From NCBI GenBank assembly GCA_035561315.1, contig DATMXR010000285.1, positions 1 through 13,792 on the forward strand: a stretch of 13,792 bases of DNA, in the 5' to 3' direction. Below the pieces are notes generated by a model that saw only the letters and a program-made list of their open reading frames with translations, was not told the origin of the DNA and did no database searches. The first letter of the stretch is position 1. Every line of letters starts with the position of its first letter. Below are positions 1-6,979 of the stretch, piece after piece. A program made the translations under genes and the position numbers. The stretch is from JAEYLA01 sp035561315. Its GTDB lineage: Bacteria > Bacillota > Clostridia > Christensenellales > CAG-138.

Positions 1-15
1 CCTTCAACTATATTC

Positions 16-44
16 AGTATATGCTTGAATCTATGAAAAGTCAA
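16..44 (-). promoter_or_regulatory. Strong sigma-A-type promoter for a gene off the left edge
   Basis: On the minus strand the hexamers TTGACT (44-39) and TATACT (21-16) are separated by exactly 17 nt, five of six matches to each consensus box. The stretch 1-57 is AT-rich, unlike the GC-rich genes. Transcription would start near position 9 and leave the window at once, so the gene served is unknown. It lies just past the hairpin at 61-103, which fits one unit ending and the next beginning. The reading is from sequence only. Confidence 0.7.
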
Positions 45-60
45 CTGCACTTTTAATGCC

Positions 61-103
61 AAAACCCCTCCCGTTTGCATATCCTGCAAACGGGAGGGGT
101 TTT
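61..103 (-). terminator. Perfect 19-bp hairpin, probable terminator of the fab operon
   Basis: The arms 61-79 and 85-103 are perfect reverse complements around a 5-nt loop (TATCC). Because the arms begin with AAAA and end with TTTT, the hairpin has a run of T on both strands, so it could act in both directions; the plus strand has five T (100-104), the minus strand four followed by GG. On the minus strand it is the first strong terminator-like structure after the DegV stop at 280. On the plus strand it sits immediately before the ATG at 105, and its 3' arm contains GGGAGGGG, a good Shine-Dalgarno. Direction of main use is inference. Confidence 0.75.
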
Positions 104-104
104 T

Positions 105-272
105 ATGTTGTGCCAGTGTTCCGGCAGGGAGCTTGCGTTTCTCTCTTCGGTCCTCGCAATACAGATTGCAAGCTGTGTGCCCGAAGGGCAGCTTGAGCTG
201 CTTGCCGCGCTGTATTGCTCCATCGGCGATCAGCTTGCGCTCATAGCGGCCGCGGGCTGCGATGACGGCTGA
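105..272 (+). CDS. Small DUF6774-like protein of unknown function
   Basis: This 55-residue protein is the only plus-strand gene I support. It reads as a short two-helix unit: CQCSGRELAFLSSVLA followed by a hydrophobic stretch with ...VPEGQLELLAALYCSIGDQLALIAA. The spacing of an EL-containing helix, a Cys, a Pro-Glu turn, an L-E-L-L helix and a G-D-x-L-A-x-I end matches my memory of the DUF6774 family of tiny clostridial proteins; its function is not known. It has five Cys (3, 5, 24, 38, 52) and no signal peptide. I chose ATG 105 because GGGAGGGG (92-99) lies 5 nt before it; an in-frame ATG at 75 falls inside the hairpin and lacks a ribosome site. It converges on the DegV gene with 7 nt between stops. 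No good plus-strand promoter is visible inside the window. Family assignment is from memory of the pattern, not a search. Confidence 0.6.
   Translation: MLCQCSGRELAFLSSVLAIQIASCVPEGQLELLAALYCSIGDQLALIAAAGCDDG
156..218 (-). other. Nested inverted repeats in the fab operon 3' UTR
   Basis: On the minus strand, between the DegV stop and the terminator, GCAATACAG (218-210) pairs perfectly with CTGTATTGC (164-156). Inside is a second stem: CAAGC (195-191) with GCTTG (173-169) and TGCCC (190-186) with GGGCA (182-178), closed by a TTC turn that can form a stable C(UUCG)G tetraloop. An alternative hairpin GCAGC-TCAA-GCTGC (201-188) competes with it. The same DNA is coding on the plus strand for the small DUF6774-like gene, so the symmetry may be chance or may be a real mRNA 3' structure. 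Confidence 0.4.
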
Positions 273-279
273 AACCGGG

Positions 280-1104
280 TCAGTCCGTAATCCAGGAAAC
301 GCCCACGGTGCCCGCGCCAAGGTGGATGCACAGCACCGGCCCCAGCTTTGCGACCTGCACGGCCGCATCCGGAAAGCGCCTTAAAACGGCCTGGTAGAGA
401 GGCTCCACGCTTTCGCGCTCCCCCAAATGGTGGACGACGATCTCCTTCGCGTTCTGCGGCACACGGCTGACCAGCGCTTTCACGCGCTCCGCGGTGCCGC
501 GCGCCGTGCCGCGCGCCACGATGGCGCCCTTGATGCACATGAGCACCGGGCGGATGTTCAATACCGTGCCCACGGACTGCGGGACGACGCCAAGCCTGCC
601 GCTTCTGCGCAGCGCCGCCATATCGTTGACCGAAAACACGATGCCCGCCTTATCCCGCATGGCCTCCAGTTTTTCCGCCGTTTCCTGCAGGGAGCCGCCC
701 GCGTCGATGAGACTGCGCGCCGCCTTCGCGAGCAGCCACAGCCCGCCGGAGGTGGAAAGCGAGTCCACCACCGCGATATGCGCGCGGTCCACCTCCCGCG
801 CCGCGATGCACGCGCTTGAATACGTGCCGCTCAGCCTGGAAGAAATGACGACGCACAGGACCTCCATATTCTTTTGGCGCAGTTCCTCGAATACCTGCAC
901 AAAGGAGGAAACCGGCGGCTGCGAGGTCTTGCACGCTTCCGGATCGCGGAAGATGCGCTCCTCAAAGTCCCCGTTTTCATCCCCAAAGCCTTCCAGAAAG
1001 GTCTTGCCGCCGACGCTGTAATGATCGGATACGATGGATATCCCCAGCCGCTCGGCTTCCTCCCTTGTGATGGAGATGGTACTGTCCGTTACGATGGCGA
1101 TCAT
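280..1104 (-). CDS. DegV family fatty-acid-binding protein (FakB-like)
   Basis: The product of 274 residues has the normal DegV length and its signatures: N-terminal IVTDST (4-9), TSQPPVSSF (60-68), the serine loop SSRLSGTYSSA (88-98), RSGRLG (168-173) and a C-terminal IHLGAGTVGVSW (260-271) with the conserved His 261. DegV proteins bind a fatty acid in the cytosol; the FakB members present it to the kinase FakA, which makes acyl-phosphate for phospholipid synthesis. FakA (DAK domain) is not in this window. The ATG at 1104 overlaps the accA stop as ATGA with GGAG just upstream, so its translation is probably coupled to accA and it belongs to the fab operon as its last gene. Longer upstream in-frame starts would lie inside accA and add 27 residues unlike the family. 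Identity as DegV is secure; the FakB role is inferred from family and position. Confidence 0.93.
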   Translation of the reverse strand: MIAIVTDSTISITREEAERLGISIVSDHYSVGGKTFLEGFGDENGDFEERIFRDPEACKTSQPPVSSFVQVFEELRQKNMEVLCVVISSRLSGTYSSACIAAREVDRAHIAVVDSLSTSGGLWLLAKAARSLIDAGGSLQETAEKLEAMRDKAGIVFSVNDMAALRRSGRLGVVPQSVGTVLNIRPVLMCIKGAIVARGTARGTAERVKALVSRVPQNAKEIVVHHLGERESVEPLYQAVLRRFPDAAVQVAKLGPVLCIHLGAGTVGVSWITD

Positions 1105-1871
1105 TCTCCGCTTCCCCCTATGTTTCGAAATCTTGCGTACCGCGCCCTGGCTAAAAGCGCCCCGTCCGTTGCTTTGAGCGCGCAAAGCGTATCATACAGC
1201 GCCGCCTTTAATTCGCCGAACATCGTTTCCCCTTCGGGCACGATGCGTTCTATGACTTTGAGCGCGTAGAGGTCCTCCGCCGTCAGCTTCAGGCTTTCCG
1301 CGGCTTCCTTTGTTTTGCCCGGGTCCTTCCAAAGTATGCTCGCGCAGCCCTCCGGCGTGATGACGGAATACACGGCGTTTTCCAGCATCCAGACCTCGTT
1401 GGCGACGGCGAGCGCCAGCGCCCCGCCGCTCCCGCCTTCGCCGATCAGCACGGAAACGACGGGCACTTTGAGCCACATCATCTCCATCAGGTTTTCGGCG
1501 ATCGCCTGCCCCTGGCCGCGCTCCTCCGCCTCTATGCCGCAGTACGCGCCCGCGGTATCCACAAAGCAGAGTACGGGCCGGTTGAATTTTTCCGCAAGCT
1601 TCATCTGCCTGAGCGCCTTGCGGTACCCTTCCGGGTGCGCGGAGCCGAAATTGCGGGAAAGCTTCTCCTTTGTGTCATGCCCCTTCTCCAAGGCAATGAC
1701 GGTAACGGGCAGATCGTTTAAGTACCCAAGCCCCGCCACAATCGCGCGGTCGTCCCCAAAGCGCCTGTCCCCGTGCATCTCCACAAAGCCGTCTATCATG
1801 GCGCCGATAAAATCAAGGCCCGTAGCCCTGCCGTTGGCGCGGGCTGTTTGCAGTTTTTCAAGCGCGCTCAT
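1101..1871 (-). CDS. accA: Acetyl-CoA carboxylase carboxyltransferase subunit alpha
   Basis: AccA pairs with AccD to move the carboxyl group from biotin on AccB to acetyl-CoA, giving malonyl-CoA in the cytosol. The 256-residue protein shows the crotonase-fold signatures of this subunit: EMHGDRRFGDD (31-41), VDTAGAYCGIEAEERGQG (104-121) with the Gly-rich oxyanion region, IGEGGSGGALAL (143-154) and ITPEGCASILWKD (171-183). It is shorter than the E. coli protein (319) because it lacks the N-terminal helical extension, which is usual for Bacillota with this operon. ATG 1871 has AAGGAGG upstream and overlaps the accD stop as ATGA; its own stop overlaps the DegV start in the same way. This suggests equimolar AccD and AccA through coupled translation. 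Confidence 0.97.
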   Translation of the reverse strand: MSALEKLQTARANGRATGLDFIGAMIDGFVEMHGDRRFGDDRAIVAGLGYLNDLPVTVIALEKGHDTKEKLSRNFGSAHPEGYRKALRQMKLAEKFNRPVLCFVDTAGAYCGIEAEERGQGQAIAENLMEMMWLKVPVVSVLIGEGGSGGALALAVANEVWMLENAVYSVITPEGCASILWKDPGKTKEAAESLKLTAEDLYALKVIERIVPEGETMFGELKAALYDTLCALKATDGALLARARYARFRNIGGSGE

Positions 1872-2737
1872 ACGGCAGCCTCCTTTTGGTGGAGCTTTAA
1901 GATATGCAGAAGTGTCTGCCTTAACTCTTTGCGCTCCACGATGCCGTCCACAAAGCCCTTTTCCAGCAGGAACTCCGCGCGCTGGAAGCCTTCGGGCAGC
2001 TTCTGGCGTATGGTCTGCTCGATGACGCGCGGCCCGGCAAAGCCGATAAGCGCCCCGGGCTCGGAAAGTATGATGTCCGCCTGCATGGCAAAGCTCGCGG
2101 TCACGCCGCCCGTCGTAGGATCCGTCAGCACACAGACGTAGAGGTTGCCTCCGTCGCTGTGCAGCTTGACCGCCCCGCTGGTCTTCGCCATCTGCATTAA
2201 AGATAGGATGCCCTCCTGCATGCGCGCGCCGCCGGAGACCGTGAAGCCGATGACCGGCAGCCCCTTCTGCGCCGCAAGCTCAAACAAAAGCGCCACCTTC
2301 TCCCCGAGCGCCGTGCCCATGGAGCCGAGCATGAAGCCGGGTTCCATGACGAAAAGGGCGGCCGGAAGCCCGCCGATCAACGCGGTGCCGCAGACGACGG
2401 CCTCCTCCTCCCCGCTTTCCTCCCTGGCCTTACTAAGCTTCCCCTCGTAGCCGGGAAAGCGCAGCGGGTCGTTTGAAACAAGGCCGGCAAACGCCTCCTC
2501 AAACGAATTCGGGTCGCAGACAAGTTCGATGCGCTCCCGCGCGCCCAATCTCGAGTACGCGCCGCAGCGCGGGCAGACCTTGTGGTTGTAGTTCCACTCG
2601 CTTTGAAACAGCGTGGCGTTGCAGCGGCCGCATTTGACGCAGAGTTCGTCCGGGATCGCGGGCCTTTTCGCTTCCTGCGCGGGCTCGCCGGTTTCAAGCG
2701 GGTTCTTCGGTTTTTTGAATAAGTCCTTTTTGAGCAT
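1868..2737 (-). CDS. accD: Acetyl-CoA carboxylase carboxyltransferase subunit beta
   Basis: AccD is the zinc-ribbon half of the carboxyltransferase. In 289 residues it has a basic N-terminus, then the four-Cys zinc ribbon with Cys36, Cys39, Cys55 and Cys58 aligning to the E. coli ligands, followed by the carboxyltransferase domain: EPGFMLGSMG (132-141), SGGARMQEG (168-176), a TDPTTGGVTASFA stretch and GFAGPRVIEQT towards the end. An additional Cys33 makes a CxxCxxC run, so which pair holds the metal is not certain from sequence. A short acidic stretch near 106-112 separates the two parts. It begins 3 nt after the accC stop with AGGGGG as ribosome site and overlaps accA by 4 nt. Confidence 0.97.
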   Translation of the reverse strand: MLKKDLFKKPKNPLETGEPAQEAKRPAIPDELCVKCGRCNATLFQSEWNYNHKVCPRCGAYSRLGARERIELVCDPNSFEEAFAGLVSNDPLRFPGYEGKLSKAREESGEEEAVVCGTALIGGLPAALFVMEPGFMLGSMGTALGEKVALLFELAAQKGLPVIGFTVSGGARMQEGILSLMQMAKTSGAVKLHSDGGNLYVCVLTDPTTGGVTASFAMQADIILSEPGALIGFAGPRVIEQTIRQKLPEGFQRAEFLLEKGFVDGIVERKELRQTLLHILKLHQKEAAV

Positions 2738-2740
2738 GCG

Positions 2741-4075
2741 CTACCCCCTGTTCGCCATAAAATCGGTGGTGTAGACGCCCGTTAAAAAACGCTCGTCAAG
2801 CAGTATCTCCATCTGCAGCTCGCTGTTGTGGGACACGCCCTCTATCACAAGCTCGCAAAGCGCGGCCTGCATCTTGCGGATAGCTTCCTCCCGCGTTTTC
2901 GCGTGGACGATCAGCTTGGCGATCATGCTGTCGTAATACGGCGGCACCACGTAATCCTGATACAGCGCCGTATCGAAACGCACCCATGGGCCGCCGGGGA
3001 TGTGCAGAAGCGTCACCCTGCCGCAGGAGGGCCTGAAATCGTGCATGGGGTCCTCCGCGTTGATGCGGCACTCTATGGCGCAGCCCGAAAGCCCGATCTC
3101 CTCCTGCGTAAACTGCAGCGGCAGGCCCGCCGCCACGCGGATCTGCCATTTGACGAGGTCTATGCCCGTGACCATTTCCGTGACCGGATGCTCCACCTGA
3201 AGGCGGGTATTCATTTCCATAAAATAATAATTGCCGTCCCGGTCCAGGAGGTATTCGATCGTCCCGGCGTTTTCGTACCCCGCCGCCTTCGCCGCGCGGA
3301 CGGAGGTCTCCATCATTTTGGCGCGGAGCGCCCCGTCCACCGCGGGGGAGGGGCTTTCTTCGATCAGCTTCTGGTTTTTCCGCTGCACGGAGCATTCCCG
3401 CTCGCCCAAACACACGGCGTTGCCGTGCTTGTCGCAAATCAACTGCATTTCCACATGCTTGACGGGGAACAGGTATTTTTCCAGGTAAAGGGCGCCGTCC
3501 CCGAACGCGCTTTCCGCTTCCATGGAAGCGGCGCGGAACTCCTTTTCGAGCTGCTCCCTTTTTTCCGCCAGCCGGATTCCCCGCCCGCCGCCGCCCGCGC
3601 GCGCTTTGATTAAAAGCGGGTAGCCGACGCGCTCCGCCTCCTTTTGCGCCTGTTCCAATGAGCCCAGCACTTCGCTTCCGGGGATCACGGGCACTTTGGC
3701 CGCGATCATGGCCTGCCGCGCCGCGTTTTTATCGCCCATTTTGGAGATGACTTCGGCGGAAGGGCCGATAAACGCGATGCCGCAGGAAGCGCAAAGCTCC
3801 GCGAACCGCGCGTTTTCGGAAAGCAGGCCGTAGCCGGGATGTATGGCCTCCGCTCCCGTGACGACCGCGGCGGAAAGTATGGCGGACATGTTCAGGTAGC
3901 TGTCCTTCGCGCGCGGCGCGCCGATGCAGATGCTTTCATCCGCAAGATTGACATGCAGGGCGTCCCTGTCCGCCTCCGAAAACACGGCGACGGTGGAAAT
4001 GCCCATTTCCTTGCAGGCGCGGATGACGCGCACGGCAATCTCCCCGCGGTTGGCGATCAATATTTTTGTAAACAC
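2741..4075 (-). CDS. accC: Acetyl-CoA carboxylase, biotin carboxylase subunit
   Basis: AccC carboxylates the biotin of AccB with bicarbonate and ATP, the first half-reaction of malonyl-CoA synthesis. At 444 residues it has the family length. The N-terminal fold begins FTKILIANRGEIAVR, the ATP-grasp glycine loop is KARAGGGGRGIRLA (157-170), and the catalytic stretch MEMNTRLQVEHPVTEM (286-301) holds Glu287, Asn289 and Arg291. The C-terminal domain includes IECRINAEDP. I set the start at a GTG (4075) because it places the family N-terminus exactly at residue 2 and has GGGGGAG upstream; an in-frame ATG at 4207 would add 44 residues translated from inside fabZ that look out of frame. The start is 4 nt after the fabZ stop. 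Confidence 0.96.
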   Translation of the reverse strand: MFTKILIANRGEIAVRVIRACKEMGISTVAVFSEADRDALHVNLADESICIGAPRAKDSYLNMSAILSAAVVTGAEAIHPGYGLLSENARFAELCASCGIAFIGPSAEVISKMGDKNAARQAMIAAKVPVIPGSEVLGSLEQAQKEAERVGYPLLIKARAGGGGRGIRLAEKREQLEKEFRAASMEAESAFGDGALYLEKYLFPVKHVEMQLICDKHGNAVCLGERECSVQRKNQKLIEESPSPAVDGALRAKMMETSVRAAKAAGYENAGTIEYLLDRDGNYYFMEMNTRLQVEHPVTEMVTGIDLVKWQIRVAAGLPLQFTQEEIGLSGCAIECRINAEDPMHDFRPSCGRVTLLHIPGGPWVRFDTALYQDYVVPPYYDSMIAKLIVHAKTREEAIRKMQAALCELVIEGVSHNSELQMEILLDERFLTGVYTTDFMANRG

Positions 4076-4079
4076 GCCT

Positions 4080-4502
4080 TCACTCCCCCTGCTGTTCCAG
4101 CATAAAGGAGAATTCCGCGCTGACCGCGGCCTCGCCGGAAACATAGCCCGTCGCCTCCGCAAAATAGAAGGGCGTTTTTTCCCTGACCAGCACGCTCTCG
4201 ATCTCAATGGTGTCCCCCGGCGCCACCTTGCGCTTGAAGCGCACGCGGTTGAGGCCCGTAAAATACGGCGTCGTGCCTTTGATTTTTGACGCGACCAGCA
4301 CGCAGGACGCCTGGGCCAGAATCTCGCACAGTATCACGCCGGGCACCACCGGATTGCCCGGAAAATGCCCCTGCAAAAACCACTCGTCCCCGCGCACAAA
4401 ATAACTTCCCCTGGACCGGGTATCCGAAACGAGTTCCGCCTCGTCCACAAGCAGCATGGGTTCCCTGTGCGGCAGTATTGTCCTGAGTTCTTTTCTGTCC
4501 AT
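4080..4502 (-). CDS. fabZ: 3-hydroxyacyl-ACP dehydratase FabZ
   Basis: FabZ removes water from 3-hydroxyacyl-ACP to give trans-2-enoyl-ACP. The 140-residue hot-dog protein has LPHREPMLLVDE near the N-terminus and the active-site helix GHFPGNPVVPGVILCEILAQ (45-64) with the catalytic pair His46 and Glu60, the normal FabZ arrangement. Length agrees with the family. The ATG at 4502 is 13 nt after the accB stop and has AGGGGGCGG upstream; the stop is 4 nt before the accC GTG. It is the only dehydratase in the cluster, and no FabM or FabA type isomerase lies beside it, so the sequence gives no clue how double bonds are made. Confidence 0.97.
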   Translation of the reverse strand: MDRKELRTILPHREPMLLVDEAELVSDTRSRGSYFVRGDEWFLQGHFPGNPVVPGVILCEILAQASCVLVASKIKGTTPYFTGLNRVRFKRKVAPGDTIEIESVLVREKTPFYFAEATGYVSGEAAVSAEFSFMLEQQGE

Positions 4503-4515
4503 ATTCCGCCCCCTG

Positions 4516-4953
4516 TTAAAACACCTTAAAGAGGATCTGCGCGTACTCCACCACCTGGCCGTTTTCCACGCAGACGTCCACGATCTCGCCGTCCACCTCG
4601 GCGGTGATCTCGTTCATGAGCTTCATCGCCTCGATCACGCACAGCACATCCCCTTTTTTGACCTTGGAACCCACCGTAACGAAGGGCTTCGCGTCCGGCG
4701 CGGGCGCGGAATAATACACGCCCACCATGGGGGATTTGATTTCGACGATGTTGTTGAAATCCACCGCGCCGTCCGGGGCTTTAGCCGCCGGAGCCTCCGG
4801 CTGCGGGAATTTCTGTACCGGCAGCCCCTGCGCCCGCTGCGGCGCGGGGTTCTTTTCCAGATGAATTTTGGTATCCGCTTCCGAGACCTCCAGCACCGTC
4901 AGGTCGGAGTGTTCCAGCAGCCTCACCAGTTCCCTGATGCTCTTTAAGTTCAT
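4516..4953 (-). CDS. accB: Biotin carboxyl carrier protein of acetyl-CoA carboxylase
   Basis: AccB carries biotin between AccC and the AccAD carboxyltransferase. The 145 residues divide into an N-terminal helical part (1-35), a Pro/Ala-rich flexible linker (about 37-66) and a C-terminal biotinyl domain (about 70-145). The biotin site EAMKLMNEI places the modified lysine at Lys111, 35 residues from the C-terminus as expected. The ATG at 4953 has a perfect GGAGG upstream and overlaps the fabF stop as ATGA. The biotin ligase BirA needed to load it is not in this window. Confidence 0.97.
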   Translation of the reverse strand: MNLKSIRELVRLLEHSDLTVLEVSEADTKIHLEKNPAPQRAQGLPVQKFPQPEAPAAKAPDGAVDFNNIVEIKSPMVGVYYSAPAPDAKPFVTVGSKVKKGDVLCVIEAMKLMNEITAEVDGEIVDVCVENGQVVEYAQILFKVF

Positions 4954-6191
4954 AGCTGTTCCTCCGGTTTTTTGAGCGCGACGCAGGCGTTATGCCCGCC
5001 AAAGCCCAGGGAGAGCGAAAGCGCGTACTTCGGGTCCGCCTTGCGCGGCGTGTTGGGCACGACGTCGAGGTCGCACGCCTCGTCCGGCTCCTTGTAGCCG
5101 ATTGTGGGCGGTATGACGCCGGTGTGGAGCGCCATGGCGGAGGCGATCGCCTCCGCCGCGCCCGCCGCGCCCAGCATATGCCCCGTCATGGATTTGGTGG
5201 AGCTTACCATGACGTCCCCGGCATGTTCCTCCAGCGCCAGCTTGATGGCCAGCGTCTCCGCCTTATCGTTGAGCGGGGTGCTGGTGCCGTGCGCGTTGAT
5301 GTACATATGTTTTGCGTCCTCCGGCTTTAAGCCCGCCTCCTGCATACCTAAGCGGATCGCCTGCGCCGCGGCCAGCGATTCCGGGTGCGGCGCCGTGACA
5401 TGGTACGCGTCGCACGTGTTGCCGTAGCCCGCGACCTCGGCGTATATTTTTGCGCCGCGCGCCCTGGCGTGTTCGTATTCCTCCAGCGCCAGAATGCCCG
5501 CGCCTTCTCCCATGACAAAGCCGTCCCTGCGCCTGTCAAAGGGAATGGAACTGTCTTTCGGTTCGTTGCGGGTGGAAAGCGCCATGCAGTTGGAAAACCC
5601 GGCGATACCCAAAGGATTGAGCGCCGCTTCCGCGCCGCCCGCCAAAATCGCGTCCGCATAGCCGTGCCTGATGGCGCGGAACGCCTCGCCTATGGCGTGG
5701 GAGGACGTGGCGCAGGCGGTGACCACCGGCAGGCAGGGGCCCATGGCCCGGTACTTCATGGCGATGCTGCCCGCGGCGATGTTCGCGATCATCATCGGGA
5801 TAAAATGCGGGGAAACGCGGCGCGGGCCCTGCTCGAAGAGCTTCCGGCATTCATTCATGAACGTTTCCATGCCGCCGATGCCGGAGCCGACGTATACGCC
5901 GAAGCGGAACGGGTCTAAAACCGTAAGCCCGCTTTGCCGCATGGCCTCCTCCGCCGCCGCAATCGCGTACTGGGCGTAGAGGTCCGTCTTTCTCGCCTCG
6001 CCCTTTTCCATGTATCGCGCGGCGTCAAAATCCTTGACCTCCGCCGCGATTTTGACCTTTAACGGTTCCGTGTCGAACTTTGTAATGTAATCGATGCCGC
6101 AAACGCCATGGGACAGACTGTCCCAGAACGCGTCCAGCGTGTTGCCGACGGGGGATATGATTCCCATGCCGGTAATAACGACTCTTCTCAT
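4950..6191 (-). CDS. fabF: 3-oxoacyl-ACP synthase II (FabF)
   Basis: FabF extends acyl-ACP by condensing it with malonyl-ACP. The 413-residue protein has the thiolase-fold catalytic set: Cys160 in VTACATSSHAIGEA, His301 in NAHGTSTPLND, Lys333 and His338 in STKSMTGHMLGAAGA, plus the C-terminal GFGGHNA loop (397-402). These numbers fall within three residues of the E. coli enzyme. I start at ATG 6191, preceded by GGAGGAG; an in-frame ATG at 6212 has no ribosome site and adds seven residues not seen in the family. The 47-nt gap to fabG is the longest inside the operon and includes a repeated TGAACGT. The stop overlaps accB. Confidence 0.97.
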   Translation of the reverse strand: MRRVVITGMGIISPVGNTLDAFWDSLSHGVCGIDYITKFDTEPLKVKIAAEVKDFDAARYMEKGEARKTDLYAQYAIAAAEEAMRQSGLTVLDPFRFGVYVGSGIGGMETFMNECRKLFEQGPRRVSPHFIPMMIANIAAGSIAMKYRAMGPCLPVVTACATSSHAIGEAFRAIRHGYADAILAGGAEAALNPLGIAGFSNCMALSTRNEPKDSSIPFDRRRDGFVMGEGAGILALEEYEHARARGAKIYAEVAGYGNTCDAYHVTAPHPESLAAAQAIRLGMQEAGLKPEDAKHMYINAHGTSTPLNDKAETLAIKLALEEHAGDVMVSSTKSMTGHMLGAAGAAEAIASAMALHTGVIPPTIGYKEPDEACDLDVVPNTPRKADPKYALSLSLGFGGHNACVALKKPEEQL

Positions 6192-6222
6192 AATATTGCT
6201 CCTCCAATCCATTGCGGGAAGC

Positions 6223-6239
6223 TGAACGTACGTGAACGT
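6223..6239. repeat. Short direct repeat TGAACGT in the fabG-fabF gap
   Basis: TGAACGT occurs at 6223-6229 and again at 6233-6239, 10 nt apart, with the self-complementary ACGTACGT bridging the copies (6226-6233). One copy runs into the fabG stop. A 10-nt period would put both copies on one face of the helix, but the element is short, sits far from any promoter I can see, and may be chance. Confidence 0.3.
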
Positions 6240-6979
6240 TACATGGCCAGGCCGCCGTCCACGCGGATGACCTCCCCGGTGACGTACGCGGCGGCGGGGC
6301 CTGCGAGGAACGCCACAAGCCCGGCGACGTCCTCCGCTTTGCCCATGCGTTTTAACGGGATGGCGTCGAGGAGCGCGCGCTGCGCCTGCTCCGGAAGCGC
6401 GCCGGTCATATCCGTCTCAATAAATCCCGGCGCCACGGCGTTGCAGGTGATGTTTCGGGCGGCAAGCTCCCTGGCGACGGATTTCGTGAGGCCGATCAAC
6501 CCCGCCTTGGCCGCGGCGTAATTGACCTGCCCGGCGTTTCCTGTGAGCCCCGCGACGGAAGAAATGTTGATGATTCTTCCGCTGCGCTTTTTGATCAGAT
6601 GCGGCGCGACATGCCTGATGGTGTTGTACGCGCCCTTCAAATTGGTATCCAGCACCGCGTCGTAGTCCGCTTCCTTCATAGTCAGAAGCAAGCCGTCCCG
6701 CGTGATGCCCGCGTTGTTCACCAGGATATCGATCGACCCGAACGCGGACAGCACGGAGGCTACAAGCTCCTTTACGGCGGCGTGGTCCGCCACGTCGCAC
6801 TGGAAGCTTTCCGCCTTCACGCCCAAAGCGCGCACCTGTCCCCGCGCCTCCGCCGCGGCCGCGGCGTTGCCCGCGTATACAAGCGCGATATCCGCGCCCT
6901 CCTTCGCGAGCGCGAGCGCGATGGCGCGGCCTATGCCGCGGGATGCGCCCGTGACGAGCGCGGTCTTTTCCTTTAGCAT
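6239..6979 (-). CDS. fabG: 3-oxoacyl-ACP reductase FabG
   Basis: FabG reduces 3-oxoacyl-ACP with NADPH. The 246-residue short-chain dehydrogenase has the nucleotide loop TGASRGIG (10-17), NNAG (88-91), Asn113, and the catalytic Ser141, Tyr154 and Lys158 in SSVAGLTGNAGQVNYAAAK, ending in the FabG-typical VDGGLAM. Length and motifs agree with the family, and nothing is missing. The ATG at 6979 has AAGGAGG upstream and overlaps the fabD stop by seven bases (ATGCTAA), so a terminating ribosome could restart here. Position between fabD and fabF separates it from the many unrelated short-chain dehydrogenases. Confidence 0.97.
   Translation of the reverse strand: MLKEKTALVTGASRGIGRAIALALAKEGADIALVYAGNAAAAAEARGQVRALGVKAESFQCDVADHAAVKELVASVLSAFGSIDILVNNAGITRDGLLLTMKEADYDAVLDTNLKGAYNTIRHVAPHLIKKRSGRIINISSVAGLTGNAGQVNYAAAKAGLIGLTKSVARELAARNITCNAVAPGFIETDMTGALPEQAQRALLDAIPLKRMGKAEDVAGLVAFLAGPAAAYVTGEVIRVDGGLAM

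Noticed and set aside
3..56. Open plus-strand frame ending TAA at 54-56, as the tail of a gene entering from the left, just before the hairpin
   Set aside because: The stretch is AT-rich and contains a near-consensus minus-strand promoter; the 17 residues match no family I recognise.
494..1021. Long open frames opposite and beside the minus-strand genes, here and throughout the window (for example 1315-2025, 2828-3613, 9258-10046)
   Set aside because: They are shadows typical of GC-rich coding DNA: Arg/Ala/Pro/His-rich translations without family motifs, lying fully within well identified genes.
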